Shown here piece by piece: positions 1-10,028 of a DNA stretch of 64,000 nucleotides (positions within the stretch are counted from its first letter, which is position 1; the number at the start of each line of letters is the position of its first letter). The stretch comes from Erigeron canadensis (Eukaryota; Streptophyta; Magnoliopsida; Asterales; Asteraceae). The notes below the pieces were generated by a model. The model had not been told where the DNA came from and did not search any database. It saw only the letters and a program-made list of their open reading frames with translations. The stretch spans positions 34,829,548-34,893,547 of the forward strand of contig NC_057769.1 of NCBI RefSeq assembly GCF_010389155.1, in the 5' to 3' direction. Position numbers and translations under genes: made by a program.

Positions 1-18
1 ATATGTGTATAAACATAC

Positions 19-1623
19 TTTAAATAAAAGAGCCCGATGTCTGCAAAGGCCAACGGAGAGACTACCAATCGGAAGTGCAACAGATCCTAGCCGTTCCTTG
101 AGGCCATCACTGCACTCCTTCCACAGTGGAACTAATTCATTTTCTCCACCTGAAGCTGCACCTCTTGTGAAAATAACAAAATAAAATTGTTAAATTGTAC
201 AGAAACATTTTTGAAGTTTATTAGCGTATATCACAGAACGGGATAGAATCTTACCCCATCTGGAAGCAAACAAGCTTCGCAAGTTGCTCAACGTCGTCAC
301 TACCACGGGATATGTTAAGAATATGATTCTGCAGTTCCCTGAGGTTGGGATCAATAAGTTGATCGATTATAATGACTTCAAATGGAGATTCTATCTCAGA
401 ATTAACAGCTTTTAATGACTCAAGTGATGGTATTCGTCCACTTTCTTGTGGATTACTGCATACTGTCCATATGTATGGATCCATTCCATGAATGAAGTAA
501 AAACCATCAGGAACCTTGTCACCATAAGACAAGCAGCCATTTGCCTGATACAAATAAAAACCATTGATATTTCAAAAATGTACATTTTGAAACTTTGTAA
601 CTCTGAGTTGAAACAAAAGTGACACAAGATAAAAAGCTTGCTATTATGTCCAAAAGTCATAGTCATAGTCACATATGATTGCTAGGCGAGAGCAGCTTTT
701 ATATATTTTACCCAATAGTAAGAATCTTCCAGCAAATACATATATGATACGAAGTTGAGCTTCCCACATAACGATGTCATAAAAACATGTAACTGCCTAT
801 GCTAATTGACAACCATTCATATAAAACTCATGTTAACAGGGCACCAAGAGAATAGAATGATCCTAAGCAATAATGAACTATTTATGGAATATTGTCCCTG
901 TAAAAACTCTTAAGGGAACAAGAAGGAGGTTCAAATGAGAATCACAAAAGCTGCGAGAACTACAAACAAGTAATTGAAATAACTAATTAGTAAGCATAAA
1001 ATCAGACCTTAATCGCATATCAAATTGTCATATATGTATGTAACAGAACTTATCCAATTTATGTACACAACTTTAAATTCACTCTTATTATGTATCCGGT
1101 TACCTCTTTATCAACTAGTACATAAGCAATTGCTAAAGTTTCTAACATAATATCAAACATAAAACAACCACTATTCTAACAACCATAAACAAAACACAAA
1201 CACAAACAAATTTATATATATATATACCCAAAATCGATGTGACAAAGATTCGGCAGACTCCCCAACGACCCGCAACTTCAAATTCTGATCATCATCAGTA
1301 ACATGATCCAACAAATTCGGGTCATCAGAACACGAAGCTTCTAACGAAAGGCGTAACGCCAAAGCTAACTGTAACTGATAACTTTCTTCAGTTTGTTTAG
1401 CCCAGCTTTTCAAACACCCATAATATTCACCATTATTAACAACATCATCACTCATATAATGAACATAACTATTATTATCACCAGAATATGAACTTTGATC
1501 ATCACCAAAACTACTGCTTACACTTGACTGTCTTTGCATATTATTAGAATTATTATGATCAGAATCTTGGTATGTTTGTGTTAATAATGTGTAGTTTGAT
1601 CTTTTAATGAATGGTGTTTCCAT
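19..1623 (-). CDS. CTR1: CTR1-like Raf-type protein kinase, N-terminal part (3' truncated by window edge)
   Basis: Three coding exons are visible on the minus strand: 1228-1623 (start ATG at 1621-1623), 255-544 and 19-163, with GT donors and AG acceptors that keep frame (277 codons so far). The protein has a Ser/Asn-rich N-terminus, then SYQLQLALALRLS, SHRFW, NGCLS-DKVPDGFY, GRIPSLESL, QLAKLVC and LVPLWKECSDGLKE, followed by IGSLSVGLCRHRALLFK. This is the EDR1-type regulatory domain found before the kinase domain in CTR1/EDR1 MAPKKKs. CTR1 is an ER-associated negative regulator of ethylene signalling that acts with the receptors and EIN2. The kinase domain lies beyond the left edge. Oddities: the region before the domain is much shorter than in typical CTR1, and the loop before DVEQLAKLVC is shortened by several residues, so it may be a diverged paralogue. 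Neighbouring HSFA3 supports the CTR1 identity through synteny. Confidence 0.88.
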
Positions 1624-2540
1624 ATGTAGAAATATATTTCCTTTTTTTTTTTGATTGACTTTTTATACTTTAAAAAGTCTCGTATGTTTTGTTGCAAGAT
1701 TCTGTGGGATTTTGTTTTTTTGGTTGGTATTAAGGAGGGAAAGGGGGATGTTTCTTATAAGGGTAGAATTGTAAACTTGTGTGGTTTTTTTTGTGGTGGT
1801 TTGGAATGGTGTGACACAAGTGGGAAAATGTTTTGAGAGAAAGGGGGATGTTTCAAAGGGTAGAATCGTAATTCGAGGCAATTTTTTTTTCTTTTTTCAT
1901 GTTACAAAGATGACTTTTGTGTCTGGGTTCATAGACGAAATAGTAGTTTTTAGTTTTCACACAATTCCTGCATGATCTTAACACTCTCAAAAATCAAACT
2001 CACATCTTGCAAGTCTGGACCTAATTAGTAACGGGAATATTGTTTACATGCTCACCATATCTTGACTATAAATATAGTGTTGAATTAAGTTAATTCGTGT
2101 TACATGTTCATATTTTGTAAAAAAGGTAAAAGATAACGGGAGAGTTATATTTCTACAACACCCATCAACGCATCATGTAAGGGTTATGATGTAAGTAAAA
2201 CGTTTTTACTTAATTCTTAAATTATCTAAACACCTTAAAATATCAAAAGTAAACTCATCATAAGTAAAAGAAAACATCCTGACTTAACATGAAAATCATT
2301 TTTTTATATGAAACTTGAACTCATAATTTTCTCATTGTTTAAGTTATTGATTACATCCACATACACATATAATTTCTCAAGTGGTGTGAATATCTAACAC
2401 TATAACACGGGAATAAGTATAAATTGGATAGAGTTGTAAAAAGTTATTAGCCCACTTATATTAGAATGTGACAGTTTGGACTTTGTGTTTAATAATGGGT
2501 CAGTTGTTTCTTATCTAAATAGAGATCACGTTTATCAAAA
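1624..2540. promoter_or_regulatory. Upstream region of the CTR1-like gene
   Basis: Non-coding DNA upstream of the CTR1-like start. It contains a direct repeat of AAAGGGGGATGTTTC at 1740-1754 and 1840-1854, exactly 100 bp apart, each followed by a similar AAGGGTAGAAT(T/C)GTAA segment, so a short tandem duplication sits in the proximal promoter. Long T runs are present. I could not place a convincing TATA box or transcription start. Confidence 0.4.
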
Positions 2541-2554
2541 AATGTTTTAAGGAT

Positions 2555-3020
2555 ATGGTTCGCTAACAAATTTCACACGGTACCCACGCAATACGACGAC
2601 AGTGGTGACACCGGTCTGGTGGCGGCAGTGGTGGGACGTTGAGTGGTGTAGGTTGATGATGTAAAAGGGATATTTATAGTGTAAATTAGTAAGATAAGGG
2701 TTTAGCGTGTAAATCAGTTGATTAAGAGCAAATTGGAAAATTTCATATAAATTTTCCAAAATAAAAGGTTCATTAAGGGGAATTAGGTTATGTTCCGAAT
2801 AAATTTTTTGTAACTATTTTTAAAGCTTTTGGAAGGGTGATAAGTTTTAAGCTTTTATATAGTAGCTAGCACGATACCTGTGCAATTTGACGGTGTTTTT
2901 GGTGGCGATGGTGTAGTCGTGGGGATGACTGTTGGTAGGCGGCGAGTGGTGAGATAATTAATATAAAAGTAATTGATGTAAATGGTTAAATTTGAAAGAT
3001 AAAAGACTAATAACGTAAGT
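2555..3020 (-). repeat. Two degenerate Helitron-like termini with GGTGG-rich subterminal DNA
   Basis: Two related segments begin near 2555 and 2865. Each has CTAA or CTAG, a short spacer, a degraded hairpin of the type ACC-n-GCAA-n-GACG, a run rich in GGTGGCGG-like triplets, then a TGTAAA-rich stretch. The same layout recurs at 15069 and, inverted, at 55200-55355. I read them as related 3' ends of non-autonomous elements; the boundaries on the other side are not visible. Confidence 0.35.
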
Positions 3021-3329
3021 TAATCATTAAAGATATTCTAGATACTTTGCACCATGTAATTTTTAATACGGGGTTATTCTTTTTATAAGATAATATAAAT
3101 AAAGATAAAAAGCCATGTTTCGTTCAAGGCTTCAAGCTATCCAGGTTGTGACCCTCTACAGTTACCAATATTGTCACATGTCATCATTTGTTTCGATGCT
3201 ATCTTTCTAGCATTTTACTATATACAGTTAATTACTCGTAAAAGTTATTTAGCTTGGATTGTGAATATGAATGAAATTTAAGTTTGGTTGACAAGTCATC
3301 AAAATGAGCGCAACAGCAATAAGCAAGCT

Positions 3330-3660
3330 ATTCGGCAAGAGACCAATAAAACAGCCCAATCAGATGAGCCCAAAGTCAGGCACCCCCCCCCCCTTTTATT
3401 TTTTGAAAAGTAACTTTTCATTCACACTCACCCCGGCAAATAACCGGCGGTGTAAATATTTACATCAAAAACTAAAAGCCCTTAAATTTACACCAATTCT
3501 CCTAAGAAATAACCTTGTTCTTCGATCTATTCTTAAACCAAAGGTACTCTATCCACTTAATGCTTTGAATAATGTAATTAGTGTTGACAGATCCGTTATC
3601 AAATTTGATTTCGTTTCTTGCTTTCCAAATGCTCCAACAAAAAGGCAGGCCCGTTACACC
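3330..3660 (-). mobile_element. 5'-truncated LINE (L1-type) remnant
   Basis: Read on the minus strand, about 3450-3640 encodes CWSIWKARNEIKFDN, then IKWIEYLWFKNRSK, an in-frame stop and ENWCKF. This is the C-terminal signature of plant L1-type ORF2 proteins (W-x-IWKARNE ... LW-K-RSK ... W--W). The stop codon and lack of any upstream RT domain show a dead 3' fragment. The plus-strand open frame over the same bases is a shadow and is not annotated. Confidence 0.55.
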
Positions 3661-3679
3661 AAGCATTTGATAATATGAT

Positions 3680-4690
3680 ATACAAAGTCACTTTTTTTAC
3701 AAGTAAAGATTCTCTCAAATTATCTAAAATTATCCAGTTTAAAAGATAAAATTAAAAAGTTTTGATCATTAGATTAAATCAAAAGTTAAGATTCAAAAAT
3801 ATAAATAGGCACACAACTTATTATAATATGTTAGACTATTGTCTATTGATCATATGACAAAACAAAAGTTCATTACATCTACAAACAAAAAGACATGAAC
3901 AAGAAAAGGTTGTGAATTAACATTGAATTTACTAATTTGAAGTGATGATCCAGAATTTACAATTTCAATTACAAGGAAAAAATGTGAACCAAAATGTGAC
4001 TTCATATTTTGTATAAACTAATATTTTTACCCGGACGTTGCCTCGGATATAAAACAAAACTCCAGTGACAAAAGTTAAAAATATTAAGTCGAAAACGAAG
4101 TTTGCGTGGCAAAACTTAAGAAAACAAAAGTTGTGGTTAAGAGTAAAGAAAATTAAATTTTGGTAAGAAAATTTAGAAACCAAAAGTTATGTGGTAAAGG
4201 ACTTAATAAACACAAAGTTATGTAAGAAAAATTAGAAAACTTAAGAAACTTAAACTTGAAAATAAGCTGCGTTAAATACCCTTTTGTAATAACCATTAGT
4301 TATCCAAGCAACACTTGACGGTCATTAAGGCCGTTAATCTTCTTGTACCTCATTATAGTTTAAAAGGTAAAAGTTACGCGGTAAAAATAAGAATGAAGAA
4401 AACCATTGATGGCATAAGCTTAAAAACCAAAAGTTATGTGGCAAAAAGTAACTAAAGCAAAACGTTAGTGGTAAATATGAAAATACTTAAAGGTGAAAAG
4501 AGACTCCGTTAAATACTCTTTTCTAAATACCGTTACTGATTAACGGTCATTAAATCTAATGTAATGGTCGTTAAATCCGTTAGTTATCTTGGTTGTGCTA
4601 TTGTTACTTATACCTCATGCATGAGTGGGTGTACTTTTAGCTACAGTACCACCCCCTCAGCAACCGACATTCCAATTTAGTGTATACGAG
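3680..4690. other. AT-rich spacer with degenerate internal repeats
   Basis: No gene is seen. From about 4080 the sequence repeatedly uses variants of AAAAGTTATGTGGTAAA, and near 4300-4580 of CGTTAA/CATTAA motifs. A degraded hairpin terminus (hairpin plus TTAG on the minus strand) lies at 4017-4048. Confidence 0.35.
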
Positions 4691-4716
4691 ATATGTCACC
4701 CGGGCGTTGCCCCGGA
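4686..4716 (-). repeat. Helitron-like 3' terminus (hairpin)
   Basis: On the minus strand CCGGGGCAACGCCCGGGT forms a hairpin, followed by 7 bases and CTCG then T. The spacing equals that of the clearer copy at 6848-6876, which ends in CTAG-T. The CTCG could be a mutated CTRR terminus. Confidence 0.35.
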
Positions 4717-4739
4717 AGACATTACATTTGTTAAAGATT

Positions 4740-5720
4740 AAAAAATATTATTCAAGAGATAATGTGTCATAAACTTTTTTAAGAAAACATGTATTATTCA
4801 AATTATTAAAAACTAACATTTGTAAGTTAAAAAATGAACTGTAAAAGTTTTGTGTGAAAGTGAAAGTTGTTCGCGTAAAAGTTTAGTGCTAAAAGTGTAA
4901 GAGACTTAAATGTTGTGGTGAAAATAAAAGAAAATCAAAAAGTATAAAAACTTAGTGCTAAAAGTATAAGGGGTTAAAATGTTGTGGTGAAAATAAAATG
5001 AATAGAAAGTTTGTTATTCTTTACAAGTTTTCCCGTACATTTCTTTTTAATACATGTGTTAAAAAGTTTGTTGTTAAAGTGTAAGAGGTTAAAATGTTGT
5101 AGTTAAAATAAAAGATTATCAAAGAGTAGAAAAATTTAGTGTTAAAAGTGTAAGGAGTTAAGATATTGTGGTGAAAATAAAAAGATTAAAAAGTTTACTA
5201 AGAATTATAAAAGTTTTATTCTAAAAGTGTAAAGAGTGAAACTATTGTGGTGAAAATAAAAAATAAAATAAAAAGTATATTATTCTATACACACTTTCTC
5301 GTACCTTAAAATAAAAGAAAATTAAAAACTATGAAAGTTTAGTGCTAAAAGTGTAAAGAGTTAAAATATTGTGGTGAAAATAAAAAGAATACAAAGTTTA
5401 CTAAAAAATATTATAGTTTAGTGCTAAAAGTGTAAAGATTGAAAGTTTTGTGTTGAAAATAAAAAGAATAAAAAGTTTACTAAAAAGTATTATAGTTTAG
5501 TGTTAAAAGTGTAAAGATTGAAACTTCCGTGGTGAAAGTAAAAAGAATAAAAAAATATACTATTACTAAAAAAATATTATAGTTTAGTGCTAAAAGTGTA
5601 AAGATTGAAAGTTTTGTGGTGAAAATAAGTAGAACAAAAAGTTACTAAAAAGTATTATAATTTACTGTTAAAAATGTAAAGATTGAAACTTATGTGGTGA
5701 AAAAAAAATATATACTATTC
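4740..5720. repeat. Degenerate tandem array with a unit of roughly 55-60 bp
   Basis: Nearly 1 kb of diverged repeats. A typical unit contains TTTAGTGCTAAAAGTGTAAAG, then TTGTGGTGAAAATAAAA and an AAAAAGTTTACT connector. Units vary in length and several are truncated. There is no coding potential. The array lies next to the hairpin terminus at 4686-4716, so it may be internal to a non-autonomous transposon. Confidence 0.6.
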
Positions 5721-6847
5721 TTTACACGCTTTTCGAGACTTTGTTTTTTATATATATATACGAGATCCAAAATGGCAAAATCTAAATAGTGATGTGAGGT
5801 ATACGATGAACCAATAGAAAGAAAACACAAAAGCAAAAAAACAATGTAATAAACCAACAAAAATCGAAAGAAAAATAACCTTAACGTGATCCAATATGAG
5901 ATTAGAACAACGCCACATGACACGTGACACTGTTCATCACGCTCGCCTTAAATGAGATTAGAATATATAATTAATAGCATTCAAAATCTTCCAAGATTAT
6001 TAGATGTAGCACGCTGCCTTAAAGTACACAAGCATTGGTGACAACATTTTTTATAGAAAAAATTACTATAATGGTCAAATTTAAGAGACTATGTCCAAAT
6101 ATAGACACCTACACAAATCTTTTTCATAATGGTCAAGACATATTTACCATTACTTCATATTAGTAAGAAATACCAATAGCCAATTAAATGATTCCATGTG
6201 TTTTTGATGGGCCTCACATATTAAATTTTGTCATTTTCTCCAATATCATATGTATTTTTTATAAAGTTTTTTTTATTTTACAAAGTTTTTCTATCCATAA
6301 TTTGTTGATTTCATTGTATTTTTTTTTTTAATTTTTTTACCAGAGTTTCTTTCTTTTCTTGTTTATCTACCTTTTTACAAAAATATTTTCATTTGGTATA
6401 GTAGCCCATATGATAAAATCAATTTCATACATTCATTAGTCACTGTTAATATATTTTTTATATAAATTCAAATATTGAATTTCATTTTTAGATATTTTAT
6501 TATTAATTTCAAATATATATAATTTCAAAATCATTTAAAACCTCTTTTTTAAATCACCACAAACAATAAAGAATTTAATGTATTTATTCTTTGAAATAGT
6601 TCATTTTTGGAAATATATATGATAGAAATAAAACTAAAACTAAAACAAATGACATTTTTTTACGAACAAGTGGACATGTATGTATTAGAGATGGGTACCA
6701 ACAAATATTAACCAATTAGTTCATCATTTTGTTAATAAAATACTAACAAGCATATATATATATATGAGAAAATGAAGTATGTGGCTATTATACAATCAAA
6801 CTTGGGTGTAGAACTCTTTACATACTAATTTTTTAATATATATATAT

Positions 6848-6876
6848 ACTAGGTCTTTTACCCGCACGATGTGCGA
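6848..6876 (-). repeat. Helitron-like 3' terminus with CTAG-T
   Basis: The reverse complement reads CGCACATCGTGCGGGT, then 7 bases, CTAG and T. A short stable hairpin near a CTRR end followed by T is the known Helitron 3' architecture. It is the cleanest of several similar sites in this window. Confidence 0.45.
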
Positions 6877-7460
6877 ATTTTTTTTAAAGCAGTATAATAA
6901 TAAACTATATTATGAAAAATGAAAAATATAGTGACCTCTAATCCTTGGATAATAGATTATGTAATGTGAACTCCATGCATAATGTTTTAACATACAAATA
7001 GACCTAAATTCAGGTTGAAATTTGGCATTGAGGACTTTGGCTATACTTTACAGAATTGTTATAGTTGGTCGAATACCCGCAACATACAATTAGGTCAACA
7101 AAACAAAACAATGAAGTGTAGTGTAGACCTACATGTAAAGTTGAAACACGCGAATTCGATTTATTGGAGTGCCCAAAGTATATGATCAAGAATTAAGTGA
7201 AGATGTCTAGACTCTGAACCAACCTATTTTGATACATCTATTATCGTCTATTAGTTCATATAGAGTATATTATTTCCACATCATGATGATTGAATCTTTT
7301 GACTACATATAGCTTGATGAATGTTTAACTATTTGTTAAATAGCAATTAAATACATACACAAAATAAAGCTTAAAAAAAACCCTTTTTATAGAATTACTA
7401 ATGTGATTAGATTATATTACCATTCATCCTAAATACATACAAATGGAATCAATAACAAAT

Positions 7461-7569
7461 GAATTTGTAATCGTACGTACAATTCTATATTACTAAATCC
7501 TTATATTTGTTAATTCTAATTAACAAATATAAGGATTTAGTAATATAGAATTTGTAATCGTACGTACAA
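7461..7569. repeat. Perfect 35-bp palindrome between 22-bp direct repeats
   Basis: Bases 7481-7515 and 7518-7552 are perfect reverse complements separated by two bases. The palindrome is bracketed by identical copies of GAATTTGTAATCGTACGTAC (plus AA) at 7461-7482 and 7548-7569, which partly overlap the arms. This looks like a recent template-switch or foldback event. Confidence 0.8.
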
Positions 7570-7589
7570 AGTGACGATTTTATTAAAAA

Positions 7590-7652
7590 TAAAAATAAAT
7601 AAATAAAATAATAATAATAATAATAATAACAACAACAACAACAATAATAAAG
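7590..7652. repeat. AAT/AAC microsatellite
   Basis: Compound simple repeat of AATAAA, AAT and AAC triplets inside the Mutator-like element. A second simple repeat, (TA)n, lies at about 7913-7941. Confidence 0.8.
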
Positions 7653-7907
7653 GGTATGTAAGAATTTGTGGATTTGTAATATTCTTGCCAAATTAATGTT
7701 GATCAATCCCATAAATATATTGTTTTTCATATACGATATATCCAATTTTATAGTTTCTATATTCTAATTTATACTATATTTTCTATTATAAAAATTGATA
7801 ATTTAAAAAAAAACATGAAGATGCCACATAGGATAAATCTTATGTGACAACATTTAAGCATAGTTTTGATTTAGGGAGGATGACTTAAAAGTCTAGGATT
7901 CCTACTG

Positions 7908-7944
<37 letters not shown>

Positions 7945-8378
7945 GTTTGGCCTCCCATGCTTTTTATGGATTAAAAAATAAGACGTGAGGGTTATAACTT
8001 AAATTAAGTGTCTAACAGTCACATAAACCCTAACCTATATATATATATGTAACGACATTAAAAGACACTAAATATATATACTTATACTAACAAATAATAA
8101 AGCTAATACAAAATTATGGAGCCACTTAATTAATGACATTTGTCATATATTGAATTGCTTACTTTTAATTCTTACTAAGAATGTTAGGTGGTAAAAAAAT
8201 TATGACCAAATAGGTAATTTTTTCCATAGGTGTCTAAAATTGGATATGCACCCTTAAAATTGACCATATAGGTAATCTTTCCTTTTTTATATAGACAAGA
8301 AAATAACCTAGCAACGTGGAAATCACTTCCAATAAAAATTCATCACAATAATACTAAACTGTCATTATTTAAGTTAAA

Positions 8379-8680
8379 TTAGATCGGAAAGAATTGAGTT
8401 TTGAATATAGAATACCTTGATACGGGACCTGCCAGGACTAATTTGGGATCTCGGGCATTTCTAAGTACAAGTCCCACTTGGGATTCGGTACCACTTCCTA
8501 GTACCACGATGTGACCGTATATAGAAGCCACTGAATAATAGCAGACGGAAAACCACCCAACTAGATGAAAGATTACCATTCTGGATCGACATCAGTCGAG
8601 GAGGTGGCCGAGTATGCCGTGCTTAGCTCACTTGATGATCCAGTCACTTATAATGAAGCAAGTAGGTACAAGGTAGCACT
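8379..8680. other. GC-richer segment of unknown origin
   Basis: Base composition is higher in GC than the surroundings, and short open frames exist on the minus strand. No family motif was recognised. It may be a decayed transposon or gene fragment. Confidence 0.25.
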
Positions 8681-8792
8681 GTAAAAAAAAGTTGACAGCC
8701 ATTAAGAAAAACAAACACACACACACACACACTTTTGATCCATTTTAATTTTAATAGTATTTGTAAATCAACAGTTAAAAAGGTATCTATGA

Positions 8793-9018
8793 AAACACAA
8801 ACATGTTCAAGTCTGAGGGGACAAAGTTTATCCCTATTGATCGTCGTGCCTTCGAACGGATTAGTAAGGGATTTTCCCCCCATCGGGTATTTGAAATAGA
8901 CATTTCTACTTCGAGAGAACTCTTTAGCGCGGACCCGGTTAAGATAACGTATGCTAGACCTTCCGTTGACGAATCGCGACACGAAGTTTCCAGCGAAATT
9001 CACCTTTAAAAAAAAACA
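8793..9018 (+). mobile_element. tRNA-derived SINE, 5' truncated (family A)
   Basis: It starts with a box-B-like GTTCAAGTCTGAGGGGAC and continues through CGTCGTGCCTTCG, GGATTAGTAAGGG, TAGCGCGGACCCGGTTAA and ACGTATGCTAGACC to an A-rich tail at about 9008. The same ordered blocks occur at 44868-45155 and 55372-55640. The open frame inside is not a gene. Confidence 0.6.
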
Positions 9019-9339
9019 AACATAAACATCATAACGATAACATAAACATCATAAGGATATAGATTTTGTAAATCAGCCACTTATGATCCGGTCGTTTTTA
9101 ATAATTTTTAATATATATAGTAACTTTCATCCTCGTTACGTATTCATTCATGTAACATTCAAAACATTAATATAATTATTGTTTATGTTTTTTTATACAT
9201 TATATTATTGTTTATATTCTTTCTATTGTTATTACTTCATGTTTAGCTGTTTTTTTTTTTTTTTTTAATTTTGAGTTCAAATATTTAATATAAATTAAGT
9301 CCACAACTTTATCAGGTAGAAAACATATTTCGCGACAAC

Positions 9340-9545
9340 ACACGAGTACAATAACTTTTTTTTTTTTGGTAAAGTTAGTTTCGATTTAGACATGTCGGAG
9401 ACAATTTTAACCAACGATTTACTGGACCTCCAACATCTTCCTCATAGAAAATCCAAGACTCGAACCCGAAACCTTGAAAAAACTCACTTCCGGAGCCTAT
9501 ACAGTAGGTTTAAAAGATACTGAGCAACCCACCTAATTTGATTTG
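9340..9545 (-). mobile_element. Probable SINE-like repeat
   Basis: On the minus strand GGTTGCTCAGTATC resembles box A and TTTCGGGTTCGAGTCTTGG contains a strong box B (GGTTCGAGTC), at roughly tRNA-like spacing. A T run at about 9356-9367 would be the A-tail. Ends are not exact. Confidence 0.45.
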
Positions 9546-9549
9546 GTTA

Positions 9550-10028
9550 CACTAGTACAATAAATAGTTCAAATTCTTTTAGCTTTTTCCAAAACGTGTT
9601 AAATTAAATAACCTAGGTAAGACCCAAATTCAAGTCCAAAAATCGATCAGGTTTTTACCATTGATAGATTAATAAATAATAATAATAATAAATGACAGTA
9701 GATAGTAAAAGGTAACTTGCTTACTATGGCGGAGTATGGCCTGGGTAATGAACAAGGCAATTAGTATTTAGTAACATCGACTGCAGTGCACGGTGTAACT
9801 TCAGGTACGAATTATGTCTTTAAAGCAATGATTTCGTCAATTAATTTGGATTACTACAGTTGTTATTCTTTGAATTGGAGTTTTTGTTTGTTGTTTATTA
9901 TATCAAACATTGAAAATTTATTAGATGATGATTATTTTTTAATTTTTTTTGAGCGGTTAGTCTAGGTTGCTAATTCGCTATATTATTTTTTAGTAAAATC
10001 TTTTTTCTTTTATTTTGAATGATTATTA
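9550..10028. other. Spacer upstream of the F-box/DUF295 pseudogene
   Basis: AT-rich, with an AAT microsatellite near 9672-9691. No gene or clear promoter element recognised. Confidence 0.3.

Larger units (their letters stand above)
6056..8282. mobile_element. Non-autonomous Mutator-like element with 9-bp target duplication
   Basis: The ends are inverted copies of each other. The left begins GAAAAAATTACTATAATGGTCAA; the reverse complement of the right begins GGAAAGATTACCTATATGG. Similarity continues for roughly 115 bases, including TTTAGACACCTA and TTAGTAAGAA. Both ends are flanked by the direct repeat TTTTTTATA (6047-6055 and 8283-8291). Long inverted termini and a 9-bp duplication are the hallmark of Mutator-superfamily elements. 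The 2.2-kb interior is AT-rich and encodes no transposase, so the element depends on another copy for movement. A Helitron-like terminus and a 35-bp palindrome lie inside it. Confidence 0.65.

Noticed and set aside
3304..3678. 124-residue plus-strand open frame with an ATG
   Set aside because: The opposite strand encodes the LINE C-terminal signature WKARNE...LWFKNRSK, so the plus frame is a shadow.
4740..5720. Periodic repeats as a possible CRISPR array
   Set aside because: Repeats and intervening DNA are both degenerate, there are no unique equal-sized spacers, and the source is a plant nuclear genome.
8803..9009. Open frame of 68 residues
   Set aside because: It lies wholly inside a SINE whose blocks recur at 44.9 and 55.4 kb in other frames.
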